Shown in pieces: positions 12,001-21,500 of a DNA stretch of 64,000 nt; the stretch's first letter is position 1; every line of letters starts with the position of its first letter. A program made the translations under genes and the position numbers. The stretch is from Brachionus manjavacas. Taxonomy: Eukaryota; Rotifera; Eurotatoria; Ploima; Brachionidae. The stretch covers positions 1,022,001 through 1,086,000 of the forward strand of contig JAHQIY010000019.1 in NCBI GenBank assembly GCA_019054805.1. The letters are read 5' to 3'. The notes under the pieces were generated by a model. The model worked only from the letters and a program-made list of their open reading frames with translations. It did no database searches and was not told the origin of the DNA.

Positions 12001-15000
12001 TAGCAGTGACTTAATTTGGGTTTAAAAAGCTTGTATCAGTTGATTGATTTTGCAGAACAAGTATTAGACCTAAGCAAAAAGAGTTATATCATTTTTAAAT
12101 TTTGTTTTTGATTCTGAAATTTTCAATGCCATTATAATAGAAGATAAAACATATAATTATTATACTAGTTTAATTACATTATTCCAATAAAATATATTTT
12201 TAGCTGAAAATATAGTTGGTTGTGACACTTTCGGGTGTAGTCAACTGTGTGGCACTTCGAGTGATACACCTCAATGTTTCTGTGAGAAGGGCTATGAATT
12301 GGAAGCCGATGGAAAAACATGCAAAGGTAAATGCTCATTTTCGAGATAACATGTTTATTTTTTTAAATTTCTTTAAGATATAAATGAATGCTTAAATAAC
12401 AATGGAAACTGTCCAAATGTATCAACTTGTCAAAATACACCAGGATCGTATTCATGTCAGTGTCAAGTCGGCACGAAGTTTGATTTAAACACCTTCCGTT
12501 GTGTCCGTAAGTTTAAATTTTTTTTAATAGGATAAATTCTGAAACAGCTAAATAAATTATAAGAGAAGGAAAAAAATTTTTTCAATAATATTTTTTGTTA
12601 AATAGTCTTTTGTGTCTTTCGATACATTTTTCTTAGGTTTTATGGCAGATGATTTTTTTTAAATTTTTAAATTTGAAATTTTAAAAATGTAAAATAGAAA
12701 AAAAAAATTGCCATTTTTTTTTAAATTTTGAAGGTTTACTTCTTGATCGTTTAATTAAAAACAATCCCAAAAAAAAATCCAAAAAAAAAGTTACCACATC
12801 CAAAATGATAAAAAATTGGTTCATTAGACTATCGGACTATTTTGCTATCTAAAGGCATGAAAGACCCTTTTTATTACTAATTAAACTTAGTCTAAAAAAA
12901 TTATCTTATTTCTATTTAAATTAAATTAAAAGTATTCTAAAAGTAAAAGTAATTTTTATTGTGAAAAAATTTAAATATCTTAAAATAAATACTCGACTTA
13001 TTTTAATTTCTTTTTAGTCTTTCATAAAGACTTGAGAGTCTTGAGTGCTTATTCTTTCAACAAAATTAAATTTCAAAATTTTGCATTTAATAAATTTGTG
13101 AAAAATTTTATTCTAATCTTGTCATAAATGATTCTTAAGTCAAAAGAGATTTTTTTTTTTAGAATTTATTTCAAATAAATGTAGCATTATTATGAAGTAA
13201 ATTTGTTGTAGTGATAAAAAAAGTGATTTTAGCTACAAAAGCAATTTCTAGTCATATGGATTTAATAAAAACTCATTTAAAAAAATTGAATTTAGGGTTG
13301 ATTGATATTCTTTAAAAATGATCAAAATACTTGAATAATTTCAAATTTTAGAATGTTCGGAGAGAACTTATGGAAACAATTGTGAGCAAACATGTCAATG
13401 CACTAGTAACTTTGTTAAATGCGACCCAATAGTGGGCTGCATTTGTGAACCGGGTTTTGATGGCATAGATTGTTTGACTGAAGTTAATGCTTGCGAAGGT
13501 AAATTCTTTAATCTATGGTTCTCAAGTGTATGCAGGTTTCTTTAAGGCTTCACCAACACAACAATACAGTCATGTGTTAGCAGGTTTGGTCAACGAGTAA
13601 TCACTTGCAGTCTTGGATTTGAAATCGGTGAAGATGGAAATTGTACCAAAATAGACTATTGCAATCCGAATCCCTGCAATTCTCAAACAAACTGTACTTC
13701 TTTGGACCTTAATTTTACATGCACATGCGAACCAGGATTTGAGTACAATTACATAACAACTGTTTGTGATGACATTGCCGAATGTAGCACTGTCCAATGT
13801 CCTCTAAACTCTCGTTGTGTAGAATTACCAGGTTCGTACAATTGCAGATGTAACTCTGGTTTTGAAAACAAAAACATGGACCCCAAGCTCCCACAATGTG
13901 AAGACATAAACGAATGTGAGCAAAACTCTTTTGTTTGTGCATCAAACCGAAAGTGTAGAAATACAATCGGCGATTACGAATGTATTTGTGATGATGGCTT
14001 TGAAGAAATCAATGAACTGTGTGTCCAGATTACGACCACAACCACCTCAACATCTAGCACAGTATCGACTGCAGTGAGCCAAGACAACACGGGCCTTATT
14101 CTAGTGATTGTATTGCCAATAATAGCTGTTTTAATTCTATCAGTGATTGCAGGCCTAATATGCTTTTGTTGGTATAGAAAGTAAGACTAATTTTCGACAA
14201 TTTTTCTTTTCAATCCTCCACACATGAAAATTTTTTTTCAAATATACCTAAAAAATTTAAATTTTAGGTTTTTACACAAAATTTGTTCAGTATAAAGTAA
14301 CAGAAAAATTTGAAAAAATTGAATAACTTTTTTCAAAAAGTTTAAAATTAGTTCTGTTAATGCAGCATAGTGCAACAACGCAACTCCGCAAATTTAGCAG
14401 ACCTTGATATTTGATGCAAATTTGAATATTGCAATCACAGAACTAATTTTAAACTTTTAGAAAAAAGTTATTCAATTTTATTAAATTTCTGAATTTCACA
14501 AAACTATTGTTGTGCTTTCAAAATTTTAAAATGAAAAAATTGAACATTTAATCACCTCTCAATATTTTTCAATTCTAAAATTGGCTTATTGCTACTATTA
14601 ATGGTTTTTTGAAATTCAGTAAGATTTGAAAAAAAAAACAGAAAAAAGTGTAAAAAAATTGAATAACTTTTTTTCTAAAAGTTTGAAATTATCTCTGTGA
14701 ATGCATCATAGTGCAACCTTTCAAAGTTGCATCAAGTATCAAGGTCTGCTAAGTTTGCAGAGTTATGCAGAAATTAAATTTCAATGTAATCGAGCGTAGT
14801 GAATTTTGCAGAGATTTTGCACACCATTAGCAGACTTTTACAGTTGATGCAACTTTGAATGTTGCGCCATGCACAGAGATAATTTCGAACTTTTAGAAAA
14901 AAAGTTATTCAATTTTTTTACACTTTTTTCTGTTCTTTTGTACTGAACTTCAAAAAACCTTATTTATTGACTCAAGAGAATTTGTTGATCAATTATTAAA

Positions 15001-16317
15001 AACAGTCCATTAAAAAGCGAACCAAGTTGGAAAAAATGGTTCTCTAAAATAAGATACAAAAAAATATTGCGTGGAAACAATTATTTAAGCTTTTTTTTGG
15101 AAAATTTTAATTTATTAATTTTCTAATTGCAAAATCTGCCTTGATTCTAAGCCTGTTTCTCAAACAGAGATACTCAGCTACTTAAAAGGCGATTTATTTA
15201 TCTAAAAAAATAAGAAGTATATTTTGTTTGATTTTTTGTATAAGTTTCAAGGCTAATCAACAGAATGCCCATACCTCTAGCGATTGATTAACACTTAATT
15301 TTTTTAGATTCATTAGAAAAAAATAATCATGTTAAAATTAAAAAAATTAAATAAAGTTTTTAATTACATAGTTTGCTATTTTAGCAAATTTAAAAAAAAA
15401 AGGTATTCAATTTGAATTATTCAAATTTGGCCACAGAATACTTTTAAATTAAATTAATGTTATTAAAAATTGAAAGCTTTAATTTGAAAACTTCTACATT
15501 GATTTTTTTGTCACAGAGCAATTGATTAATCTTGAGAAGAAATGCTTTAAGTTTTTCCTCTCAAAGAAAATTCACCATAAAGGACCATAATGACTCACTT
15601 CAGAGTCTAAAATACAGAAAAAAATTTTGAAATTCTTCTATTTATTTTATGTTTTTTTTAGATCAGCAGGTAGTTTGGCAAATAGGAAAAAAGTGCCGAA
15701 TATTGTAGAAGAAAGAGCAGGAGTCTCGGGGTTGAACCAAAGAAGCATGTTTGAGAAAAAAGATGTTGCCACTGAGCCGGACTTGATTAATTTTGATGAG
15801 AATGCTGAAGTTGACAGAGATGGGTTCGAGGATGGCAGCTCTGGGAGCCACTCGACCTACCGTCCAAGTTATTTGTTTGACAAAACAGACAATGTGGATG
15901 TATTCAAGGCTTTGGAAGAGAATGCTAGATCGAGTCAGAAGAAAACTATCGGAAGGCCTCAGTCACTGTTCACTGGTTCGTCTTTTAGTGTGCCAACTGC
16001 GTACCATGAAACCACTACGCCGTACGGTGATTTTGCCGGCGATAGGATCAGACAAGAACAAGGTCTTAGCGAGAATGATATTAAGTATTTCATGAACGAC
16101 GAGGACACGTTCGACGCCTTCGACAACGATGACGATTTGGACGAGATTATCGAAGCGTTCAATCCAAATGTAAAGGTAAGCAATAGGGAAAATTTTTCAT
16201 TTTTCATTTTTGTTAATATTAATTCTTTATCTATTTCAGATACCCAGACCAAAAATTCAATTGAACCCGTTGAAAATTTTCAAATTTGGAAACAAAAATG
16301 CCGAATCAGAAAATTAA
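1..16317 (+). CDS. MUC4-like transmembrane mucin (EGF-NIDO-mucin repeat-NIDO-AMOP-VWD-EGF-TM), 5' partial
   Basis: Membrane mucin of the NIDO/AMOP/VWD class, closest in layout to vertebrate MUC4; the likely role is surface protection or adhesion (inference). Exons: 1-38, 85-152, 302-647, 699-820, 868-996, 1053-1235, 1288-4966, 5014-5135, 5188-5316, 5370-5552, 5604-5932, 5980-6115, 6165-6265, 7978-9791, 12204-12326, 12378-12506, 13352-13498, 13547-14180, 15662-16175, 16240-16317. The phase closes to 3,000 residues. In-window residue positions: EGFs 40-125, NIDO 151-379, Thr/Ser repeats 397-1449, NIDO 1522-1755, AMOP about 1759-1855 (CP, CY and QLCCYD motifs), VWD from 1893 starting at GDPH and including GLMGNWNGN, EGF/cbEGF/laminin-type EGF modules 2276-2760, transmembrane helix 2775-2800 (ends ICFCWYRK), acidic 200-residue tail. 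The first two exons are the weakest joins and the true 5' end lies outside the window. The AMOP and VWD calls rest on motif recognition only. Confidence 0.85.
699..1540 (+). repeat. NIDO module, copy 1 (exons of 122, 129 and 183 nt plus start of the mucin exon)
   Basis: Encodes a nidogen-like NIDO domain with the hallmark stretches NILGSSFNSFR, PNGFVSFSGEAP, FPIIAPFWSN, ITWEDL and FIGLTDG. Exons 699-820, 868-996 and 1053-1235 run into the exon that carries the mucin repeats. It is paralogous to 5,014-5,875 with identical exon lengths and splice phases. Confidence 0.88.
1593..4748 (+). repeat. Mucin tandem repeat, 78-bp unit, 39 copies, inside one exon
   Basis: A 26-residue unit built around TTSSTSTRPTTLGDETTEE is repeated so that RPTTLGD occurs 39 times. 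Six units are longer by 7 residues (DIGVETE- or DILVETE-type insert, 99 bp). About 60% of each unit is Thr or Ser with one Pro, as expected of a densely O-glycosylated mucin stalk. Copies differ at few positions, which points to recent expansion or homogenisation. Because 78 and 99 are multiples of three, other frames also stay open by chance. Confidence 0.97.
5014..5875 (+). repeat. NIDO module, copy 2
   Basis: Encodes the same domain as 699-1,540 (NILGSTYNSFR, PNGFVSFGSQAP, FPIIAPLWSN, ITWEDL, FIGLTDG) in exons 5014-5135, 5188-5316, 5370-5552 and 5604 onwards. It is preceded by the same Thr-rich IPIVPS linker and phase-1 intron as copy 1 and followed directly by the AMOP exons. Confidence 0.88.
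6266..7977 (+). other. Long intron of the mucin gene (AMOP to VWD)
   Basis: An AT-rich 1.7-kb intron with a GTAATT donor and an AAATAG acceptor. Phase 2 is kept on both sides. No coding segment, RNA gene or clear repeat was recognised in it. Confidence 0.7.
9974..10267. mobile_element. Palindromic MITE-like element
   Basis: Imperfect terminal inverted repeats: GATAAGTTGACAG near 9,988-10,000 on the left matches the reverse complement of CTGTCAACTTATTTC near 10,244-10,258 on the right, and the match continues outward through the GTTT/AAAC ends. Inner arms share an AGAAC/GTTCT-type pairing. No ORF, so non-autonomous. Confidence 0.6.
10293..10680. mobile_element. MITE family M1, degenerate copy
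   Basis: Shares with 14,603-14,966 the left-arm stretch GTGAATGCAGCATAGTGCAAC, the core TATCAAGGTCTGCTAA, and the right end with AAAAGTTATTTAATATTTTTACACT, TCTGTTCTTTTG and CTTCACAAAACC. One inner arm is missing. Confidence 0.6.
12507..13351 (+). other. Intron of the mucin gene, no recognisable content
   Basis: A phase-1 intron between a cbEGF exon and a laminin-type EGF exon. Very AT-rich with long homopolymer runs. I see no gene or clear repeat. Confidence 0.65.
14262..14515. mobile_element. MITE family M1, short palindromic copy
   Basis: The left arm reads TTGAATAACTTTTTTCAAAA then AGTTCTGTTAATGCAGCATA. The right arm has the inverted counterpart CACAGAACTAATTTTAAAC then AAAAAAGTTATTCAA. 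The short centre retains GCAGACCTTGATATTTGATG. No ORF. Confidence 0.7.
14603..14966. mobile_element. MITE family M1, most complete copy
   Basis: Terminal inverted repeats about 100 bp long: the left has GGTTTTTTGAAATTCAGTA, GAAAAAAGTGTAAAAAAATT and GAATAAC; the right has GTTATTC, AATTTTTTTACACTTTTTTC and TGAACTTCAAAAAACC. The centre holds GCAACCTTTCAAAGTTGC-type self-complementary sequence and GGTCTGCTAAGTTTGCAGAG. No ORF, so a non-autonomous DNA transposon. Confidence 0.75.
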
Positions 16318-16402
16318 TTATTTTAGATTTTATTTTAATTGTAATTTTATAAGATCGAATCGATAAAAAATTATTTTATTTTTTTTAAGCTTTAAATTAT
16401 TT

Positions 16403-16408
16403 AATAAA
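16403..16408 (+). promoter_or_regulatory. Poly(A) signal of the mucin gene
   Basis: The first AATAAA downstream of the TAA stop, about 86 nt beyond it, in an AT-rich tail. Confidence 0.5.
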
Positions 16409-16734
16409 TTTAATTATATTTTTTTATTTTATTTTTTTATTATTTTTTTCCTATAATTTAAATTTTCTATTTTTTTTCTCACACATAGTCCTTACTATAT
16501 TTTTTTCTATATTTTGTCATGTCTATATTTTGAAAAAATTTCTACATTTCATCCGCCTCCCCTTATTCTTCATTCTCTAAAAATAAATGTATTATGACCT
16601 TTTGAATAAATTCCGGAAACTTTGTCTTCACTCGTTATAATTCATTTTTTTTTCATATTTTCCTTCTTTTATTTTTTCTGGATTTTAGCTTTTTTTTACT
16701 TTTTAAATTTTTTAAATTATGGTAGATGATCAAC

Positions 16735-16845
16735 TCGATGCAGTAACCTCTGGGTCAGGTTGGTGCCGTTGCTTAAAAAAATGTCCTAGAAAAAGAGATG
16801 AGTGCCTCCCCATTAGCATTCCATTTACTTGCTAACTTTACTTTT
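16735..16845 (+). repeat. Dispersed repeat, copy 1
   Basis: Contains GTTGCTTAAAAAAATG and AGAAAAAGAGATGAGTGCCT, which match the reverse complement of 52,640-52,760 with similar spacing. Slightly richer in G+C than its surroundings. Probably a fragment of an interspersed element of unknown class. Confidence 0.5.
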
Positions 16846-17104
16846 TTTAGTTATATGATCTTTAACACTCAAATTACCAAAATTTTCTTACCCTTAGATT
16901 ACCGACGTGTCATTTTTGACACGACATTTGAAAATGTATTTAAAATGATAATTTTTAATTGACGAAACTATTGATAAAGTATAAAAATGTTAAATTTTTA
17001 TTAATTTAAAAAAAAAATTTTTATATATCATTTATTACATATCTATTTATCTTTTCTTTAATTTATTTTATTTTATCTTTTATTTTACTTTATTTTTATT
17101 TTTT

Positions 17105-17158
17105 TTTAATTCTGAGGGAGCTCAAGCTCGGTACAGAAAAGCAAATAAATAAATAAAA
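17105..17158 (+). repeat. LINE 3' tail ending in (AAAT)n
   Basis: GAGGGAGCTCAAGCTCGGTA followed by CAGAAAAGCAAATAAATAAA. The same end recurs at 17,755-17,797 (+) and 28,918-28,975 (-), as expected for 5'-truncated copies of one non-LTR family. Confidence 0.55.
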
Positions 17159-17754
17159 TTATTCTTTATTAAAAAAATTTTGAAATTTAAATTACATGAC
17201 AAAGTATCAAATTTACCATCGTCAAGTCAAAAATTACCAAGAACACTGAAAGTTTTGAAGTATCAATATGTTTGGTTGCATAGCTTATTGGTCCAGGTTT
17301 CTGTTCAAAATAAATTGTTTTACCGACACTTGTCTCTTCACCGTCTTTTAGTCTTATCCACACAATTTTACTTTTATTTTTTTTATCTAAATTTGAATCT
17401 TTCTCATCACATTCATTTACATTTCGAATAACAGATTCAATTGTTCAACAACAAGGCGATTTAACTCCTCATCAGCTTCATCATCATAATCGTGATCTTC
17501 ATCATTTGACGAATTAAATAAAAATTGTTTGTGGCTGATATTCTTCATCACTCTCGTTTTCATTATTAGATTGTTACATGTGACAGAAGTTTACATAGCT
17601 GAAGCTTCATGAAAAAAGAGGAAATAGTAAGATAACATGTAAAAACCTAGTTCAAAATATGTCTTTTTAACTTTCTTTACATTTTTTTAGCTAATTTACT
17701 TGATTTTTATTTTATCTTATTCTATTAACTCTATTTTTATTTTTTTTTTAATCT

Positions 17755-17797
17755 GAAGGAGCTTAAGCTCGGTACAGATATACAAATAAATAAAAAT
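17755..17797 (+). repeat. LINE 3' tail, second copy
   Basis: GAAGGAGCTTAAGCTCGGTA followed by CAGATATACAAATAAATAAA, a diverged copy of the sequence at 17,105-17,158 in the same orientation. Confidence 0.55.
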
Positions 17798-17928
17798 TAA
17801 TAATTATTTTCATTTTTAACAAAAAATATTATAAAAAAAAAAGATTTGACAAAACTTCAAATTTTTGCCTATTTTTTTATCAAATTAAGCTCAAAAATGT
17901 CAAAAATGACACGGTGGTAATAAGAGTG

Positions 17929-18450
17929 TTAACACTAGAAGCACCAAAATTTTTTAATACTAGAAGCACCAAAACGAGTCAAATGACTCGTTTTGGAAAT
18001 AAAAGGAAATTATCCACTATTTTGAAAAATTATTTATTTTAAAATGAAAATTAATTAGTAAAAAATACAAAATTAATCAAATTTAAGTCTTTTGAAAAAA
18101 AAAATACCTAAGACCCTTCACATTTCTTACAAACACACTCATTTTCTTTAGTACAAAAACCACACACTGCTTTTTTACATTTGGAACACACATTATTTGT
18201 TTTATAATTACTGCATAAACGAACCTGGCACGTTTGATCGTACCAATTTTATTTGTTTTTTTTTCATAAGATCGATTGCAAGATACAAAGATGTAAAAAA
18301 ATTGTCGGTACAAATACAGTTACCAATATTTTTGTACGGTTGGATCAATTTTTTTACAACATACTCTCCTTGGAGAATACCATCTGCTTTGTCAGACTCT
18401 TTTCCTAGGTACGGAAAAGCATTTATCAAATATTTGATAATTGTCAAATA
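17929..18450 (-). pseudogene. piggyBac transposase relic, internally deleted
   Basis: The minus strand from 18,447 encodes a transposase-like segment with INAFPYLGK, VVKKLIQPY and CTDNFFTSLYLAIDLMKKK, then shifts frame into a cysteine-rich C-terminus (CSNYKTNNVCSKCKK, then CGFCTKENECVCKKC) ending at a stop. The DNFFTS block followed by a C-terminal cysteine-rich domain is characteristic of piggyBac transposases, but the catalytic stretch between them is missing. The left end is TTAA followed by CACTAGAAGCACC and the palindrome ACGAGTCAAATGACTCGT. No matching right end was found. Confidence 0.75.
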
Positions 18451-18512
18451 CTAATTTGAGAACAAACACATTTAATTTTTATTAAAAAAATTCCATAAAA
18501 AAGAATACAAAA

Positions 18513-18518
18513 TTTATT
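18513..18518 (-). promoter_or_regulatory. Poly(A) signal of NCAPG
   Basis: Minus-strand AATAAA about 60 nt downstream of the NCAPG stop codon. Confidence 0.5.
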
Positions 18519-18577
18519 TTCGACTTTCATCTTAAAAAAAATAACCTACTTAATATACAAAATACAATTTAAAAAAA

Positions 18578-21500
18578 TTAATTTCTTCCATTTCTAGGCG
18601 ATCTCCTCAACTCTCTGGTCGAATTGCTGCTAGCTCTAGTTACTCTACTTCGGTTCACACTCAACTCAGAGCTGTCATTAGTCTTGGCTGAGCTTGAGCG
18701 CAAAGCTCTTCTCTCCTGAGTTGTCTGCTTTGAACTGGTGTCTCTTGGCATCTTGCTGGGCGGCTCTTCGTCCTGACTAGTAGTCTCACTCTTAGACCTG
18801 GAATTTCTTGTTCCTCGTTTGAGCGAGCCTGATCCTTTTCTTGATTCAATTTTCAATTTTTTGCATTTCTGATTCTCTTGGTCACTGTCCACAGTCGAGC
18901 ATTCTGTTTCCTCCAGCGTATTTCTTGACACTCTACACTGGTCAGTCTTGGACAACACCGTTTCATCTAGCCTGTTGATCACAATTTTGACCTCTTTTAA
19001 ACTATTACTTGACATGACTGACACATTCGGTGACAAACGACTGATCCTGGGCGAAGATCGACGCGTTTGATCACACACCGTTTTGGCTGTTTCGTTCATG
19101 GTTCGAGTCAAAGTTTTGTTCGATTTAGAAGATTTTTTAATAATCTTGGGAAATTCATGATCAATTAATTCACTGGATAAACTATCGTTCTGGATGGTTT
19201 TATCTTTGTCGTCCTGACGAAGTTGTTCTGATGGCTGTTTTGTCTCATCTAGGAGCTGTCTGTGCTCGGGCTTTTTGATCAGAATGGCCAGCACATTCTC
19301 CTCGAATTTCTTGGCAGTTTTCTTGATCAGCTTATCGTCTATATGCTCATGCACTTCCTCGGCAAGCTGATGTATGTTCTTCAGTGACAAATAGTCCGCA
19401 TCGCTTAAGTCAGCCATTTGCAACACTTTCAAATAAGTCTTGAACTTGAAAGAATTGTCATCTTTTAGTATTTCGTAGCATATTAATTTGACCACTTCTT
19501 CATGACACATATTTGTCTAATTGTAAAAAAAATTTAAAAATAATGAATGGTTTATTCGATGATAATGATTAGAAAAAAATTATTTTTTTATTTAAAAATG
19601 AAATTTTGAGAGCGATTTTAGTTAAAAAAGAAAAATAAATTTTTTTAAAAAAATCAAAAAACTGGCCCTGTGACTTTAAAAATCTTTTTTTTTGCTAATT
19701 TTTAGAGTTTTGAAGTCTGTTTTGATTTTTTTTTAAATTAAACATAAAATTTTTATTATTTTGATAAAAAAAAACAAATCTTTTCTTTTCTAACTGATCT
19801 TTAATTGATTTTTCTTAAATCTTTATTTGAAAACTTTCAAGACAAATTTAAAATACAAATTAAGGTATCCAAATTTTGACTTTAAATTTTGATTGCTTTG
19901 AAAAATTTCAAAAAATTGGTTAAGATTTTTCTTTACTTCAGATGGAAATTCTTATAATTTTTTTTTAATTAAAGATTAAACAATTCATGTTTAATAAAGT
20001 TTAGTCATTTATTATTAAAAAATTGATAAAAAATACTATTTTATTTAAATCAAAAACTATAAATTTCGCCAAAATTTGAAATTTTTATTTGATCATAAAC
20101 TTCAATTTGCCCTAAATTACGCCGATTATACTAAAATTACTCGAAAATAAAGAATAGCAAAATTCGGACATTTTTTCGTAATTTTTGATAATATAAATCT
20201 GTACAAAAAAAACATATTTAAAATTCGAAAATTTAATTTACCAAAAATTAAGTAAAAATGGTAATTTTATTTTATCATTTGAATAGATTTTGTCAAAATC
20301 ACTTCTAAAGGACAGTTCCATTCATAGAACTGATTTTGAACTTGAAGAAAAAAGTTACTTTTTTTTGATCATTTTCTTCTGTTCTTTGTACTGATTTTGA
20401 CAAAACTAACTCTCCTTTAAGAGCTTTTCTTTGATAAATAGTTAAAAAAGATAAAAAAATAAGCCCAGTGAATTTTTTTTTTAATTTTCTAAAGGAATGA
20501 CAGATATGTGCTTTGAATCATTATCTTGGTGAGTTTCAAAATTTTCCTTTTTTACTTTTATATATCTTTTTTATCATTTTTTACTTTATTTTTTTACATT
20601 CTTTTAAAAAAAGTGAATTTAAATTATAAAATTAAAAAAAAAAAAACTATGAATTAAAAAAAATAATTATTAACGCATTTTAAGTTAGGTAAAAAATTTT
20701 AATTATCATAGCACAAAATGCCAAGTTTCGCATAATAAAAAAAAATTAATCATCAGAAATTATTATCACATAAAAAAAATATTCTTTGTTACTTAAAAAA
20801 TCTACAGATCTAAAGGCAAATTGAAGTTAGCGATCGAATTTAAATTTCAAACTAAAATTTTTAGTCTTTGATTTAAAAAATTTTTTTTATCAATTTTTTA
20901 AATAATACATGGCTAAAATATGATTTGTTTAGTCTCTAATTAGGATTTTGTTTGATAAATTTTTATCAGAAGTAAAATAAAAAAAAATAATAAAATAAAA
21001 TTTTATTTTGAAATTTTACGAAATTATCAAAATTATCTAGATATTATCTATGTGATTTAAATTGTTATAGCTCAACAAGTATTCAATAAACTATTTAAAA
21101 TTATTCTTGTATTTATCATTCATTAACCCCCTTACAGATATCATTTGATTATGATTAAGATTAAAATTTATTATATCAAAAATAAATGAAAATTGTGCAC
21201 TTTTTTGAAAATTTAATCTTCACGTAATTTAACTTCAAATTTAAAACAATAACAAAAGATTGTCTGAAGAATTTTGCAATGGATTACCAAGTGCAACAAA
21301 CGCTCTTGAATCAATACATGCAAAAATCAAATATTTTGTGAAAACAAGACTTGATAGAATTTGTGAATTTCCAGAAAATCTTGTACGATTTTGGTCTCAA
21401 ATAAGATAGGAACGAACAACAGCTGTCAATCGTAAAACAAACTCAGCGAGCTCGCTTGCTGAAGCTCTTTATTATTATTATTATTATTATTAATAAAAAT

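Larger units (their letters stand above)
9792..12203 (+). other. Long intron of the mucin gene between EGF modules
   Basis: A 2.4-kb phase-1 intron. The first third carries two palindromic elements (9,974-10,267 and 10,293-10,680). The remainder is AT-rich with nothing recognisable. Confidence 0.7.
14181..15661 (+). other. Intron of the mucin gene between transmembrane and tail exons
   Basis: A phase-2 intron that separates the transmembrane helix from the cytoplasmic tail. It contains two copies of MITE family M1 (14,262-14,515 and 14,603-14,966). The rest is AT-rich with nothing recognisable. Confidence 0.7.
16862..17932. mobile_element. piggyBac-like element with TTAA ends
   Basis: Starts TTAACACTCAAATTACC and ends with the inverted form of TTAACACTCTTATTACC. 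Both ends carry the subterminal motif CGTGTCATTTTTGACA. TTAA flanks both ends, as expected for piggyBac insertions. Inside, the minus strand near 17,440-17,590 reads as acidic Asp/Glu-rich protein in shifting frames, resembling a decayed transposase N-terminus. Two LINE-type 3' tails (17,105-17,158 and 17,755-17,797) are nested in it. Confidence 0.65.

Noticed and set aside
17180-17431. Plus-strand 83-codon ORF
   Set aside because: It lies inside a TTAA-flanked transposon relic; the opposite strand carries the better (though broken) coding signal.
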